Source of the DNA: Fibrobacter sp.
Lineage (GTDB): Bacteria > Fibrobacterota > Fibrobacteria > Fibrobacterales > Fibrobacteraceae
NCBI GenBank assembly: GCA_017526585.1
Contig: JAFXRC010000059.1
Span: 1-64,000, forward strand
Reading direction: 5' to 3'
Length of the DNA: 64,000 bases
The position numbers were made by a program, and so were the translations under genes. Positions 8,944 through 17,336 of the stretch are shown here, piece after piece (positions within the stretch are counted from its first letter, which is position 1; each line of letters begins with the position of its first letter). The notes beneath the pieces were generated by a model that saw only the letters and a list, made by a program, of their open reading frames with translations, searched no databases and was not told where the DNA came from.

Positions 8944-10038
8944 TTATTTTTCAAGCCTCAAATCGCCCTGGCGCGGATCCTGGCCGACATCGAATGTCGG
9001 GAAGCAAGAGCAGTCGATTTCTTTACCAAACATGCTCTTGAGCTTGGCCTTCAGCACCCACGGGGCAACGTGCGCAATGTACTTCTTCATCACCGGGGCT
9101 GCGGTGCCAACCATCCAGCAGTTCTTGGGGCAGGTACGTACCTTCTCGCGTACCTTTTGAGCCTGCTCGCTGAACCAGATTTCCTCGAAGTTCTTGGCAG
9201 TGTGGATATTGCCCATGCTCTCTTGCCAGTAGCGCGGTTCCAAGCCGTTGCAGGGATAAACTTCTCCCCACGGGTCCGTAAAGAAGTTCACGGAGCCAGC
9301 TTCGCACGGGAGCATGCGTTTGCCGCCCTGGATGTACTTGATGAGTCCCAGGTTGAAGAAGGCACGGAACCACGACTTCGGATGATTTTCCTTCAGCAGG
9401 CGGTTCACCAGTTTGCTGATGTTGTCGCAGAGTTCTTCCTTGTTGCTAATCTGGTTGTCTTCCTTATGGAAGTAGTAGCTGTTGTGGAAGGCAGCCGTAG
9501 CGAACTCGAAATTCATCGAGAGCGCCAGTTCGTAAAGCGGAATCAAGTCGTTACTATTCCAGTTGCTGAGCGTCTGACCAAAGCCGATATCCTTCACGCC
9601 CATCTCGTGCAGGGTCTTAAGCGTCTTCATGCCGCGTTCAAAGCCATCGTCGCGGCCGCGCAAGAAGTTGTTCGTCCCTTCGAGACCTTCGATACTCACG
9701 CGAATGCCGATATTCGGGAAACGCTCCGCGAGTTTGATGACGCGGTCCACCCACCAACCACTCGTGCTGATGACGATGCGCGGAGCCTTCGTGTAAAGCA
9801 CTTCGACAATGTCTTCCAAATCCTGACGGATGAACGGTTCACCGCCGGTAACATTTGCAAACTTGAGCTGCGGGAGGATTTCCAAATCCTTAGCCTGGAT
9901 TTCTTCGCTCTTCTTGGTCGGATTCTTCCAGATGTTGCACATCTTGCAGCGCATCTGGCAACGATACGTGGTAATTACCGACACGTCGGTCGGCATCTGA
10001 ATCTTTGAATTGCAGTTTTTGCACGATTCGCAGGTCAT
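8944..10038 (-). CDS. Radical SAM/SPASM domain protein
   Basis: About 364 residues. CQMRCKMC near residue 27 is the CX3CX2C motif that binds the SAM-cleaving 4Fe-4S cluster; VTGGEPF follows as the GGE motif. The C-terminus has SPASM-like cysteines (LPCEAG, PCNGLEPR, CPKNCW), so auxiliary clusters are likely. The reading frame extends to 10089, but the ATG at 10038 has AGAGGA just upstream and lies 7 bp after the preceding stop. The product is unknown; in a polysaccharide operon a sugar or lipid modification is plausible. Base composition is ordinary for the chromosome, unlike the genes downstream. Confidence 0.85.
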   Translation of the reverse strand: MTCESCKNCNSKIQMPTDVSVITTYRCQMRCKMCNIWKNPTKKSEEIQAKDLEILPQLKFANVTGGEPFIRQDLEDIVEVLYTKAPRIVISTSGWWVDRVIKLAERFPNIGIRVSIEGLEGTNNFLRGRDDGFERGMKTLKTLHEMGVKDIGFGQTLSNWNSNDLIPLYELALSMNFEFATAAFHNSYYFHKEDNQISNKEELCDNISKLVNRLLKENHPKSWFRAFFNLGLIKYIQGGKRMLPCEAGSVNFFTDPWGEVYPCNGLEPRYWQESMGNIHTAKNFEEIWFSEQAQKVREKVRTCPKNCWMVGTAAPVMKKYIAHVAPWVLKAKLKSMFGKEIDCSCFPTFDVGQDPRQGDLRLEK

Positions 10039-10045
10039 AAATCCT

Positions 10046-11182
10046 CTATTTTGCAAGTTCTCTATAGACAACGGCGGTCTGTTCCGCAATCTTGTCCCAG
10101 TCGTAATACTCGTGAATAATGGACGAATAATCGTTGGGCTTTTCGCTCGCCAGGTGTGCGGCTATAGTTTTCGCAAGGTCCTCGACATCACCCTTCTTGG
10201 CGAAGCAATCACGTGGCAGCGGGACCTCGGTATTGGCGGGGATGTCACTCGCGACAACGTCCAGGTTGTAACTCAGGGCCTCGAGCAAGGCTATGGGCAG
10301 CCCCTCGTGGTAACTCGGGATGCAGAAAAGTCGGGCATTTCGCTGCACCGCACAGAGCGTATCGCCACTGATGAACCCTGTAAGCACGACATTCGCCTTT
10401 TCCGCCTGTTCCACCAGTTTTTGCGAGTAGGCGCTCTTGTGGTCGGGGCGCCCGGCAATCGCCAACTTATACTGTTGCTGTAGTTCGGCGGGGAGTTTCG
10501 CATATGCGGCTATCAGGTCGTGGAAGCCCTTCTCTTCGACAAAGCGCCCGCAGGCCAGGATGTATTTTTGCGGTTCCAGGCCAAAGTGCGCTAGGGTAAT
10601 CAACTCGTCCTTCGGGGCATCGGTCCGGATTTCGACCCCGTTGCGGATAAGCACCGTGCGGTTCGTCTTGTACATCTTTTTCAGGAGGTCTTGGATGTAG
10701 GTGCTGATGACGATTATTCGGTGCGAGAACTTTGTACCAAGCCGCTCGCCCGTCTTCAGGGTGAACTTCGCGAACTTGCCCCACTTGGCGCGCATGTAGT
10801 CTTGCCCGTGGTGCGTATAGATGACCTTCGCACCCGTCATCCGGAAAAGCGGGGCGAACATCGCCGGGCCAATCGCATGGATGTGCACAATGTCGGGGCG
10901 CATCTTGCGGACAGCACGCCAGCAGCGCAGCGTATGCGTAATAGATTCAAAACAGGCCTTGTGGCTGCACTTTAACGGCACTACATGGATACCCTGGTAT
11001 TCGTAGGGGTCATCGTTAGCGACATACCCCTTGCGGGCAAAAAGCGTAATCTCGAAACCCATCTTGGCAAGACGCGGGAACAAGTGCTGGCAATGGGTCT
11101 CAATACCCCCCTGAACATCGGGGATGCCTCGCGTGCCGAGGACCGCAATCCTTATCGGGCGATTTGCGATGTTTTCGTCCAC
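10046..11182 (-). CDS. Glycosyltransferase with DUF1972 N-terminal domain (GT4 family)
   Basis: 378 residues. IAVLGTRGIPDVQGGIETHC at the N-terminus is the hallmark of DUF1972/rhamnosyltransferase-like GT4 enzymes; the C-terminal half has ACGRFVEEKGFHDL and the E-x7-E motif EGLPIALLEAL. It probably transfers an early sugar of the repeat unit on the cytoplasmic membrane face. The start codon reads as GTG at 11182. It is the first gene of the operon and has a clear promoter about 165 bp upstream (11354-11383) that is shared almost word for word with ugd. Confidence 0.88.
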   Translation of the reverse strand: MDENIANRPIRIAVLGTRGIPDVQGGIETHCQHLFPRLAKMGFEITLFARKGYVANDDPYEYQGIHVVPLKCSHKACFESITHTLRCWRAVRKMRPDIVHIHAIGPAMFAPLFRMTGAKVIYTHHGQDYMRAKWGKFAKFTLKTGERLGTKFSHRIIVISTYIQDLLKKMYKTNRTVLIRNGVEIRTDAPKDELITLAHFGLEPQKYILACGRFVEEKGFHDLIAAYAKLPAELQQQYKLAIAGRPDHKSAYSQKLVEQAEKANVVLTGFISGDTLCAVQRNARLFCIPSYHEGLPIALLEALSYNLDVVASDIPANTEVPLPRDCFAKKGDVEDLAKTIAAHLASEKPNDYSSIIHEYYDWDKIAEQTAVVYRELAK

Positions 11183-11353
11183 TAAAACCCCACGCTTATT
11201 GCAGGTATAGAACGCCCCTTCCCCAGTATACGGGGAACTGCGGGGTGCGGTCCGGCAAACAAAAAGTCACTAGTCAACGTCATCGCGAGGGTCTCGTTCG
11301 TTCAAGGTGCGGCAATCCGTGATGTCCGTTACCACAAATTGCGTAATTGCGTA

Positions 11354-11383
11354 TAAATTTAGAAAATTACGGAATTGTTACAA
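11354..11383 (-). promoter_or_regulatory. Promoter of the polysaccharide operon
   Basis: On the minus strand TTGTAA (11383-11378) and TAAATTTA (11361-11354) are separated by 16 bp. The surrounding CCCCC before the -35, the spacer CATTTCC-like block and TTTTC before the -10 are nearly identical to the sequence upstream of ugd at 19048-19077, so identity extends well beyond the two hexamers. A leader of about 165 nt would precede the GTG start. Nothing else coding is apparent in 11183-11441. Confidence 0.6.
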
Positions 11384-11434
11384 GGGGGTTACATGTTATA
11401 TGACGAGGAAAGGGAAAAAAATTTGAATCGTCTA

Positions 11435-11474
11435 TTGACATTTGATTAAAATTAGTATACATTTGTGTAGTATG
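11435..11474 (+). promoter_or_regulatory. Promoter of broken rhuM copy, overlapping its start
   Basis: TTGACA at 11435-11440 and TACATTTG starting at 11458 are 17 bp apart, and the ATG at 11472 lies only 9 nt past the -10 hexamer, predicting a nearly leaderless mRNA. The block from TAGTATAC to the ATG is repeated exactly ahead of the intact rhuM at 14550. Confidence 0.55.
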
Positions 11475-12187
11475 AAAAACGAAATGGAAAACGAAATTGT
11501 CATATTCAGGACAGACGACGAAACAATCAACGTTGAGGTCCGTTTTGAGGACGAGACCGCCTGGCTTACGCAGGACCAGATGTCCGTGCTGTTTAGCAAG
11601 TCTAAATCGACCATAAGCGAGCATATAAAGAATGTATTCAAAGAGGGAGAACTAGACGAAAAAGAGGTTGTTCGGAAATTCCGAATAACCACTCCGCATG
11701 GGGCGATTGAGGGCAAAACGCAGTCTCACGAGGTGAATTTCTACAACCTTGACGTCATTATTTCTGTCGGTTACCGCGTAAAGTCCCTGCGTGGCACCCA
11801 GTTCAGGCAGTGGGCCACGAAACGCCTCAAGGAGTATATTGTCAAGGGCTTCACGATGGACGACGATCGCCTAAAAAAGTTGGGCGGAGATCATCTATAG
11901 CCGTGCAGATGCCGAAAAGGTCTTCATGGGGCTCACAACATTTTCCGGCGACAAGCCAAACCTTCAAGATGCGCTGATTGCCAAAAACTATCTAGACGAG
12001 CGTGAGCTCCGGGCCATGGGGCAAATCGTTTCGGGTTATCTGGATTTCGCCGAACGCAAGGCAGAACGGCACGAGCCGATGACCATGTCCGACTGGTCCA
12101 AGCATCTGGACCAAATACTCACCGCCGGCGGAGAAAGCTTTCCTTGACTCGATTAAAAGCATCGAGAAAAAGGTAGAGAAAAACTAA
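11472..12187 (+). pseudogene. rhuM family gene, broken by an internal deletion and a frameshift
   Basis: The first ~140 codons read as a RhuM protein (FRTDDETINVEV, ETAWLTQDQMSVLF, TTPHGAIEGK, LDVIISVGYRVKS, QWATKRLKEYIVKGF). At about 11880 the frame ends; the RhuM C-terminal half resumes in another frame (EIIYSRADAEKVFMGLTT at 11889 onward, then LDFAERKAERHE). Compared with the intact copy at 14550 about 65 codons are missing at the joint. A second shift near 12122 moves the tail (PAEKAFLDSIKSIEKKVEKN) to a third frame, ending at 12187. The function of RhuM proteins is unclear; they are often found near restriction and defence genes. Confidence 0.85.
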
Positions 12188-12213
12188 CGAATGAAAGACA
12201 AATCGCTTTTTTC

Positions 12214-12245
12214 GCCCTGAACCGACCACTTCCAGGGCCTTTTTA
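12214..12245 (+). terminator. Rho-independent terminator after the broken rhuM
   Basis: GCCCTG (12214-12219) and CAGGGC (12233-12238) form a stem around a 13-nt loop, followed by CTTTTTAT. It separates the rhuM pseudogene from the ATPase gene downstream. Confidence 0.55.
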
Positions 12246-12406
12246 TATGGCGGGGAAACGGGGGAAAGCATGGAGCTCGCTCAAAAGAGCTGAAAATGCC
12301 GATCGCGGCTTAAAAATCAAAGAAAGCATCATTTTTGCGAGAAATTTTCTCACAAAATGTTGCTTTTTAGGAAATTATTTGTTATTTTTTATATCGGAGA
12401 AACAAA

Positions 12407-13762
12407 ATGCTACTGAATTTCACCGTTTCAAATTGGAAATCCTTCAAAGGCAGAACATCCTTGTCCATGATTGCGAGCAAGGAGAAACAGCACGCGAACC
12501 ACATTCAGTATTTACCAGAATACAAGCTGAACGTGCTCCCCATCGCTGTTGTTTTTGGCGCTAACGCGGCAGGCAAGTCGAACCTGGTCAAGGCAATCGA
12601 GTTCGCGGTGGGGCAGATTACCTCTACGGATTTCGACCCCTACCACAAGGAAATGGTGGACACGTTTAGAATCGATCCGGATTATTCTTCCAAAAATAGC
12701 GAGTTCGAGTTCACTTTTACAATTGACGACCAGATGTACCACTACCGTTTCGCTCTCACCCACGAAGGCTATGTTGCCTGGGAGAAGCTGGAACGTGCAC
12801 GCGGCAAACGCCTGAAGGTCGTATTCGAACGCGACGAAAGCAACGCTTTCAGTTTCGAATCTTCTATGCCCAAGGAGGCACGCAATGCAATCCAGGGCAC
12901 GCTCAGGCAAAGGCTCGCATTGTCTTACATGCAGATTCAGGACGTTCCCGGCCTTGAAGAGCTGAAAAAAATTTATTTCTGGTTCCGCTTCAAGCTTGTC
13001 GTGCTTACGCCTGCCAGTCGTCTTATCCGCTTTACGGACAAGACCATGCCGACCGACAAACTCTCCATGGTCCTGCACAAGCTGGACACGAGTATCGAGA
13101 AAATCGACTTCAAGCCGTTCAACGACTATTCCAACTTCTTTGCGAAGGACTACATCGCCGAAATCGTAAGAATCCTCTCCTCGGGAACGATCAATGTCCT
13201 GGCGATGGGAAACAATGACGATTTTTATCGATTTGAATTCCTGAACGGCGAACTAAAGTGTTACAAGATGATTTCGTATCACCGCGGAACAAACGGAACC
13301 TTAGTCCCATTTGAAATTTCCGAAAATTCCGACGGCACACGTCGATGCCTGCACTTGTTCCCCGCCTTCAATGATCTCGTGTCAATCGGTTCGGACTGTT
13401 GCTATGTCATCGACGAACTGGACAGAAGCCTGCACACCAATCTTGTAAAACAGTTGCTAGCCTCTTTCCTTGAAACCAGGAACCAGGATACTCGTTCGCA
13501 GTTGGTGTTAACAAACCACGACATAGAGCAGATGGACCAAGACGTATTGCGCCGCGATGAAATCTGGATTGCCGAACGGAGCGCGGAATTTGGATCGACA
13601 GAACTATCCTCTCTTGACGAATTCATTATAAAGGAAGCCAAGATTCGCAAGGACCGCAACTTGCCCAAACTGTACCTCGACGGTTGCCTTGGTGGCGTAC
13701 CGAATATCGAGTCTTACGCAAACCTGTTTGATTACGCCAATGAGGAATCGGATGGGCAATGA
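12407..13762 (+). CDS. AAA15-family (COG1106-like) ATPase, probable defence protein
   Basis: 451 residues. MLLNFTVSNWKSFKG is the usual beta-hairpin start of AAA15/RecF-like ATPases; the Walker A is GANAAGKSNL (residues ~49-58). After a helical insertion come the signature-like SDGTRRCLHLF (~305), Walker B CYVIDELDRSLH (~332) and the switch histidine region LVLTNHDIEQ (~368). Proteins of this class are the sensor ATPases of several anti-phage systems (for example AriA of PARIS, RloA-type). GGAGA lies 7 nt before the ATG. The stop overlaps the start of the next gene by 11 bp, so the two proteins are probably made together. No TOPRIM partner is present, unlike PARIS. Confidence 0.82.
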   Translation: MLLNFTVSNWKSFKGRTSLSMIASKEKQHANHIQYLPEYKLNVLPIAVVFGANAAGKSNLVKAIEFAVGQITSTDFDPYHKEMVDTFRIDPDYSSKNSEFEFTFTIDDQMYHYRFALTHEGYVAWEKLERARGKRLKVVFERDESNAFSFESSMPKEARNAIQGTLRQRLALSYMQIQDVPGLEELKKIYFWFRFKLVVLTPASRLIRFTDKTMPTDKLSMVLHKLDTSIEKIDFKPFNDYSNFFAKDYIAEIVRILSSGTINVLAMGNNDDFYRFEFLNGELKCYKMISYHRGTNGTLVPFEISENSDGTRRCLHLFPAFNDLVSIGSDCCYVIDELDRSLHTNLVKQLLASFLETRNQDTRSQLVLTNHDIEQMDQDVLRRDEIWIAERSAEFGSTELSSLDEFIIKEAKIRKDRNLPKLYLDGCLGGVPNIESYANLFDYANEESDGQ

Positions 13763-14444
13763 CGAGAAAAAATTCAATGAGCTGATCGCAGGATTACACC
13801 GCAAGAGCAACAGAAAGGCTCTTGTCGCACCTAAACCCATTCAGACGCAAAAGACCCCTTGTTCCTCGTGGGCCGATGTCAAGCAAGGCTTTCAGTTGAA
13901 GTCGGTCAAACCCTTTATTCCGGCAGAAAGTGTTCCCGCACCTATATTGCCTCAAAAGAGAGAGCCCGACCTAGTTTCCGCCGTGAAGAACCTTCTTGTG
14001 AGAAATCCGATCGTTGTCGGGCCAGACGGCGTAGCCGTTCATTTAGATGTTCCTGACCGAGACCCCGAAAAGCAAGAGCGCGAGCAAAACGAGCAAAGAA
14101 CCTTGGAATTCCGAGCCAAGCATTTATGCGGTGGACATGAATACCATTTTGATACTCGGCGAGCACAATATGCAGGATGCATTGTAGAAACCTTAAAACA
14201 CCCTGCAATTATCGCAGAAGGGAACGACAAGCACTTTTATCTACGCCGATATAAGGACAGGACATTGCATATAGTTATCGTTTCGACCCCAAAGACGAGC
14301 GAAGCCACCGTTGTCGGGGTGGCTTACGAAAAAAGCAGCGATCTGGTGACCCAGTACCCGAACATCCCCGCACGAACGGCCAGTCGATCCGGAGTACGCA
14401 ATGCAGAAAACGCCCAGGTGTTTTACAAGAACAGCAATCTTTGA
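13752..14444 (+). CDS. Partner of the AAA15 ATPase; possible BECR-fold nuclease/toxin
   Basis: 230 residues. The frame is open from 13689, but ATG 13752 has GAGGA 5 nt upstream and starts inside the last codons of the ATPase. Residues 1-115 are charged, low in hydrophobics and probably extended. The last ~110 residues form a compact domain: AKHLCGGHEYHF, TRRAQYAGCIVETLKHPAII, HFYLRRYKDRTLHIVIVST, TVVGVAYEK. The order 'histidine - Arg/Tyr helix with ETLxxP - YLRRY strand - V/I-rich strands' resembles phage-associated Barnase/EndoU/ColicinE5-RelE-like (BECR) nucleases. I did not verify this by search. Coupling to a sensor ATPase suggests it is the effector; a non-enzymatic adaptor is the alternative. 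Confidence 0.5.
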   Translation: MGNDEKKFNELIAGLHRKSNRKALVAPKPIQTQKTPCSSWADVKQGFQLKSVKPFIPAESVPAPILPQKREPDLVSAVKNLLVRNPIVVGPDGVAVHLDVPDRDPEKQEREQNEQRTLEFRAKHLCGGHEYHFDTRRAQYAGCIVETLKHPAIIAEGNDKHFYLRRYKDRTLHIVIVSTPKTSEATVVGVAYEKSSDLVTQYPNIPARTASRSGVRNAENAQVFYKNSNL

Positions 14445-14512
14445 TATGCCAAACGCAACTCCGTACAAGGGGGTGGGCACAAAAAGATTCCAGTAAAAAA
14501 ATTAGGAACCTA

Positions 14513-14552
14513 TTGACAAAACAGTGAAAATAGTATACATTTGTGTAGTATG
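14513..14552 (+). promoter_or_regulatory. Promoter of intact rhuM, overlapping its start
   Basis: TTGACA (14513-14518) and TACATTTG (from 14536) are 17 bp apart; the ATG at 14550 follows 9 nt after the -10 hexamer, so the transcript would be leaderless or nearly so, and no Shine-Dalgarno sequence is present. Spacing and the TAGTATAC...ATG block match the promoter of the broken copy at 11435. Confidence 0.6.
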
Positions 14553-15479
14553 AAAGAAATTTTACTATACAAGACCGATAATGCAGAAGTCAAGGTCGAA
14601 ATCCTGTTACAAAACGAGAACCTTTGGCTCACCCAGGCCAAGATGGCCGAACTATTCGACGTGCAGAAGGCGGCCATTTCAAAGCACCTGAAGAATATCT
14701 TTGCCGATGGCGAATTGAACGAAAAAGTGGTAGTTTCCAAAATGGAAACAACCACTCCCCATGGAGCGATGGTTGGCAAGGAACAAACAAAGTTCGTCAA
14801 CATCTACAATCTCGATGCTATCATCGCAGTAGGCTACCGCATCAACTCCAAAAAGGCGACCATGTTCCGCATCTGGGCGACGCAAGTCCTGAAGGAATAC
14901 ATAATCAAGGGCTTCGCCATGAACGACGAGCGCCTGAAGGATCCGCAGAACTTCTTTGGCAAGGACTACTTCGAGGAGCAGCTAGAACGCATCCGCGAAA
15001 TCCGGGCTAGCGAGCGCCGTTTTTACCAAAAAATCACGGACATCTACGCCCGATGCAGCGCAGACTACAGCCCTGACAGCCAAATTACGCAGGATTTCTT
15101 CGCAACGGTGCAGAACAAGATGCACTACGCCGTAACGCACCAGACCGCAGCAAAAATCATATACTCACGTGCAGACAGCAAAAAGGTGAACATGGGGTTG
15201 GCGGACACTCTGAACAGGATTGTCACCATGTATCTGGACTTCGCCGAACTGCAGGCGAAACGCGGCCAGGTCATGTACATGAAGGACTGGGTGGAAAAAC
15301 TAAACGCATTCCTTCAATTCAACGAGCGCGACATTCTCGAAGACAAAGGCAAAGTCACACACGAAATTGCAAAGGCCTTCGCGGAAGGCGAATACGACAA
15401 ATTCAGAGTAATCCGAGACGCTAATTACAAGAGCGACTTCGATAAGTTGATGGAGTCTATCGCGGAATACAAGACGTAA
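14550..15479 (+). CDS. RhuM family protein (intact copy)
   Basis: 309 residues. N-terminal half: LYKTDNAEVKVEI, NLWLTQAKMAELFDVQ (helix-turn-helix-like), TTTPHGAMVGKEQ, YNLDAIIAVGYRI, FRIWATQVLKEYIIKGFAM. C-terminal half: DYFEEQLERIREIRASERRF, YARCSADY, MHYAVTHQTAA, YLDFAELQAKRG, ending KVTHEIAKAFAEGEYDKF. This is the full RhuM layout, first described in a Salmonella pathogenicity island. The N-terminal part suggests DNA binding. An in-frame TTG at 14541 would add three residues, but the ATG is preferred. It follows the ATPase/nuclease pair by 105 bp with its own promoter and may belong to the same defence hotspot. Confidence 0.85.
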   Translation: MKEILLYKTDNAEVKVEILLQNENLWLTQAKMAELFDVQKAAISKHLKNIFADGELNEKVVVSKMETTTPHGAMVGKEQTKFVNIYNLDAIIAVGYRINSKKATMFRIWATQVLKEYIIKGFAMNDERLKDPQNFFGKDYFEEQLERIREIRASERRFYQKITDIYARCSADYSPDSQITQDFFATVQNKMHYAVTHQTAAKIIYSRADSKKVNMGLADTLNRIVTMYLDFAELQAKRGQVMYMKDWVEKLNAFLQFNERDILEDKGKVTHEIAKAFAEGEYDKFRVIRDANYKSDFDKLMESIAEYKT

Positions 15480-15503
15480 AAAAGTCAGAAAATTCTGATT
15501 TTT
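15479..15503 (+). terminator. Terminator of intact rhuM
   Basis: AAAAAGTCAGAA and TTCTGATTTTT flank a 2-nt centre immediately after the stop codon and end in a T-run. Confidence 0.5.
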
Positions 15504-15599
15504 CCACACTTTTTAGTCATATTTAGGATTTCTACATTACTGAAAACGATTTAGGACTTTGGGATTATTCAATTCAAATCTGAGATTCTAGATGACATT

Positions 15600-15749
15600 T
15601 GTACAGGCCCACGGCGGAGTGCCGCGACATCACCGAGGCGTTCGTCTTCGGCTACATCGACTTCATGCACGCGCGCAAGAACAGCGCCGGTTGCATCTAC
15701 CGCGAGATGGAGAAGTTCAAGATAAACGTCCCGGCAGGGTGACGCGGCT
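15600..15749 (+). repeat. 150-bp direct repeat, left copy (3' fragment of an unknown gene)
   Basis: Identical to 17337-17486 except for four substitutions. It is open in one frame ending at a TGA and would encode the last ~47 residues of a protein (…ITEAFVFGYIDFMHARKN…NVPAG), with no start codon in the copy. I do not recognise the family. The two copies bracket the DUF234 ATPase gene. The rest of 15504-15797 shows no gene. Confidence 0.85.
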
Positions 15750-15797
15750 CTGGGCAACAAAAAAAGACCCTGTTATAATTTACCAAATGTAGGCATT

Positions 15798-17228
15798 TTA
15801 TGGTAGATTTGGCGAATTATACAAGACGTCCAAAGTGATTGATTTTGGAATCTGCCTGGCGCAGGAATTGGGTTTTAGACCGAGCGATGTCACGAAGGTA
15901 AGCATCGGTGACTTGCGGGTCTTAGAGGATTCCTTGAACAGCTTGACTTTTTCAAGGAGTTCCGTCAAGTAATGCTGCGTGACTTCGTAGGGGCTGGTCG
16001 AAAACTTCATTTCACAGATGTTGATGACGTTGTCGATGCGGTCGATCAGAAGGTCGAATTGTGCGCCGTCTTTCCCCGTATATATCCAGCTACATGGGGC
16101 ACTTTCTATTCCAGAGATTCCGAGTGCGTTCAGGATTTGCGGATAATGCTGAAGGCACAGCATTTCGAATGCGTAGCCGCACCAACTGTTGTATTCAGGC
16201 TTACCCTGGATTTGCAGCCATTGGTTGCGGCGACCCTTCGCCCGTTTCGCGAGGAACCTGAAATAGAAAAGCGTGTAGAAATCGACGAGTTGAATCAGTT
16301 CGTCTTTGGTCTTCTTGCCAAAGGGACTATAACGCCTAATGAATCCGCAATTTTCAAGATCGTCCAAGGCCTTGGACACGCCCCCGCTACTTTCGACTGA
16401 AAGTTCCTTGATTAACGTGTTCCTGGTTATCCCCTTTTTCTTTTGAGCAAGAACTTCTACGATGGCAATGTATTTTTCGGAATTGCGGAACAACGCGTGA
16501 TACAAGTTGTGGAATTCGTTGCGGAGTTCGCCATCTTCGCTGAACAAAAGTCTGTCCACATTCTGTGCAAGGCTTTCGCCTTTGTCCAGGAGTTTCAAGT
16601 AATATGGAATTCCCCCAAAAACCATGTAGAACTGTGCGATTTCAAAACGGTCCATGGTGAAATTTTTTGCCTTCAAAAATTCTTCGCATTCGCCAAGGGT
16701 GAACGGAGAAAGTTTTATCTGGTGCGTTACTCGATTATGCAGACCACCCTTGTTGTTGATGAGCTTGTTCATCATCCACGATGTGGCTGAACCACAGACA
16801 ATCAACTTTATGGTCGGGTCATCGGAGGCCCACGAATTCCAGAAATGTTCCAGGGCGCTTACAAAGTCAGACCGTGCGGTATCGAACCACGGCAGTTCAT
16901 CAATGAAAATGATTTTCTTGGTTTTACGCAATTTTGAGAGTTCGTCGCGCAAGAGATTGAACGCGTCAAACCAATTTTTGACGGTTGCCTTCTTTGAAAA
17001 ATATTGCGAAAAGGCATCCGTAAAATTCTGCAATTGCTTTTTGAGATCGGAATTGGCCAACCCCGTCATGTAAAAAGAAAAGTTTTTTTGGAAAAGGCTC
17101 TTCACGAGATAAGTCTTGCCGACTCGCCTACGACCATAGACAGCGACAAATTCAGCTTCGTCGCTATCGATGAACCTGTTCAACAGGGATATTTCGCGTT
17201 TTCTGCCAACAATCAGTTTTTCGGACAT
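15798..17228 (-). CDS. AAA ATPase with C-terminal DUF234-type nuclease-like domain
   Basis: 476 residues. Walker A YGRRRVGKTYLVKS near residue 30, Walker B KIIFIDELPWFD near 105, sensor strand LIVCGSATSWM near 140, then the winged-helix and DUF234 region. The C-terminal part has GYAFEMLCLQH, DGAQFDLLIDR and INICEMKFS, fitting a PD-(D/E)XK-like E...D...ExK core. Such archaeal-type ATPases are common, often mobile, and of uncertain role; DNA processing or toxin-like activity has been suggested. AGGGAGGTCCT precedes the ATG. The last codons (YNSPNLP) coincide with a copy of the ATTTGGC motif that also lies upstream. The whole gene sits between 150-bp direct repeats. Confidence 0.85.
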   Translation of the reverse strand: MSEKLIVGRKREISLLNRFIDSDEAEFVAVYGRRRVGKTYLVKSLFQKNFSFYMTGLANSDLKKQLQNFTDAFSQYFSKKATVKNWFDAFNLLRDELSKLRKTKKIIFIDELPWFDTARSDFVSALEHFWNSWASDDPTIKLIVCGSATSWMMNKLINNKGGLHNRVTHQIKLSPFTLGECEEFLKAKNFTMDRFEIAQFYMVFGGIPYYLKLLDKGESLAQNVDRLLFSEDGELRNEFHNLYHALFRNSEKYIAIVEVLAQKKKGITRNTLIKELSVESSGGVSKALDDLENCGFIRRYSPFGKKTKDELIQLVDFYTLFYFRFLAKRAKGRRNQWLQIQGKPEYNSWCGYAFEMLCLQHYPQILNALGISGIESAPCSWIYTGKDGAQFDLLIDRIDNVINICEMKFSTSPYEVTQHYLTELLEKVKLFKESSKTRKSPMLTFVTSLGLKPNSCARQIPKSITLDVLYNSPNLP

Positions 17229-17272
17229 AGGACCTCCCTATACTTTACCAAATATATATAAAAATACATAGA

Positions 17273-17303
17273 TTTGGCAAATTATACTACATAATTCGCC
17301 AAA
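17273..17303. promoter_or_regulatory. 31-bp inverted repeat upstream of the DUF234 ATPase
   Basis: TTTGGCAAATTAT and ATAATTCGCCAAA are complementary except at one position, around a 5-nt centre. The half site TTTGGC(A/G)AATTATAC recurs at the 3' end of the gene (15808-15822), and ATGGTAGATTTGGC occurs both at 15800-15813 and 17316-17329. It could be an operator or the recognition end of a small mobile unit; the sequence alone does not decide. Confidence 0.5.
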
Positions 17304-17336
17304 AGTATCTTTTTTATGGTAGATTTGGCAAGAAGA

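Noticed and set aside
9070..10008. Long open frame on the plus strand (312 codons)
   Set aside because: It is the antisense of the radical SAM gene; the opposite strand has a clear CX3CX2C motif and SPASM cysteines, this frame has no family pattern.
12247..12564. 105-codon plus-strand frame before the AAA15 ATPase
   Set aside because: It overlaps the ATPase start in another frame, has no ribosome-binding site or known pattern, and lies behind a terminator.
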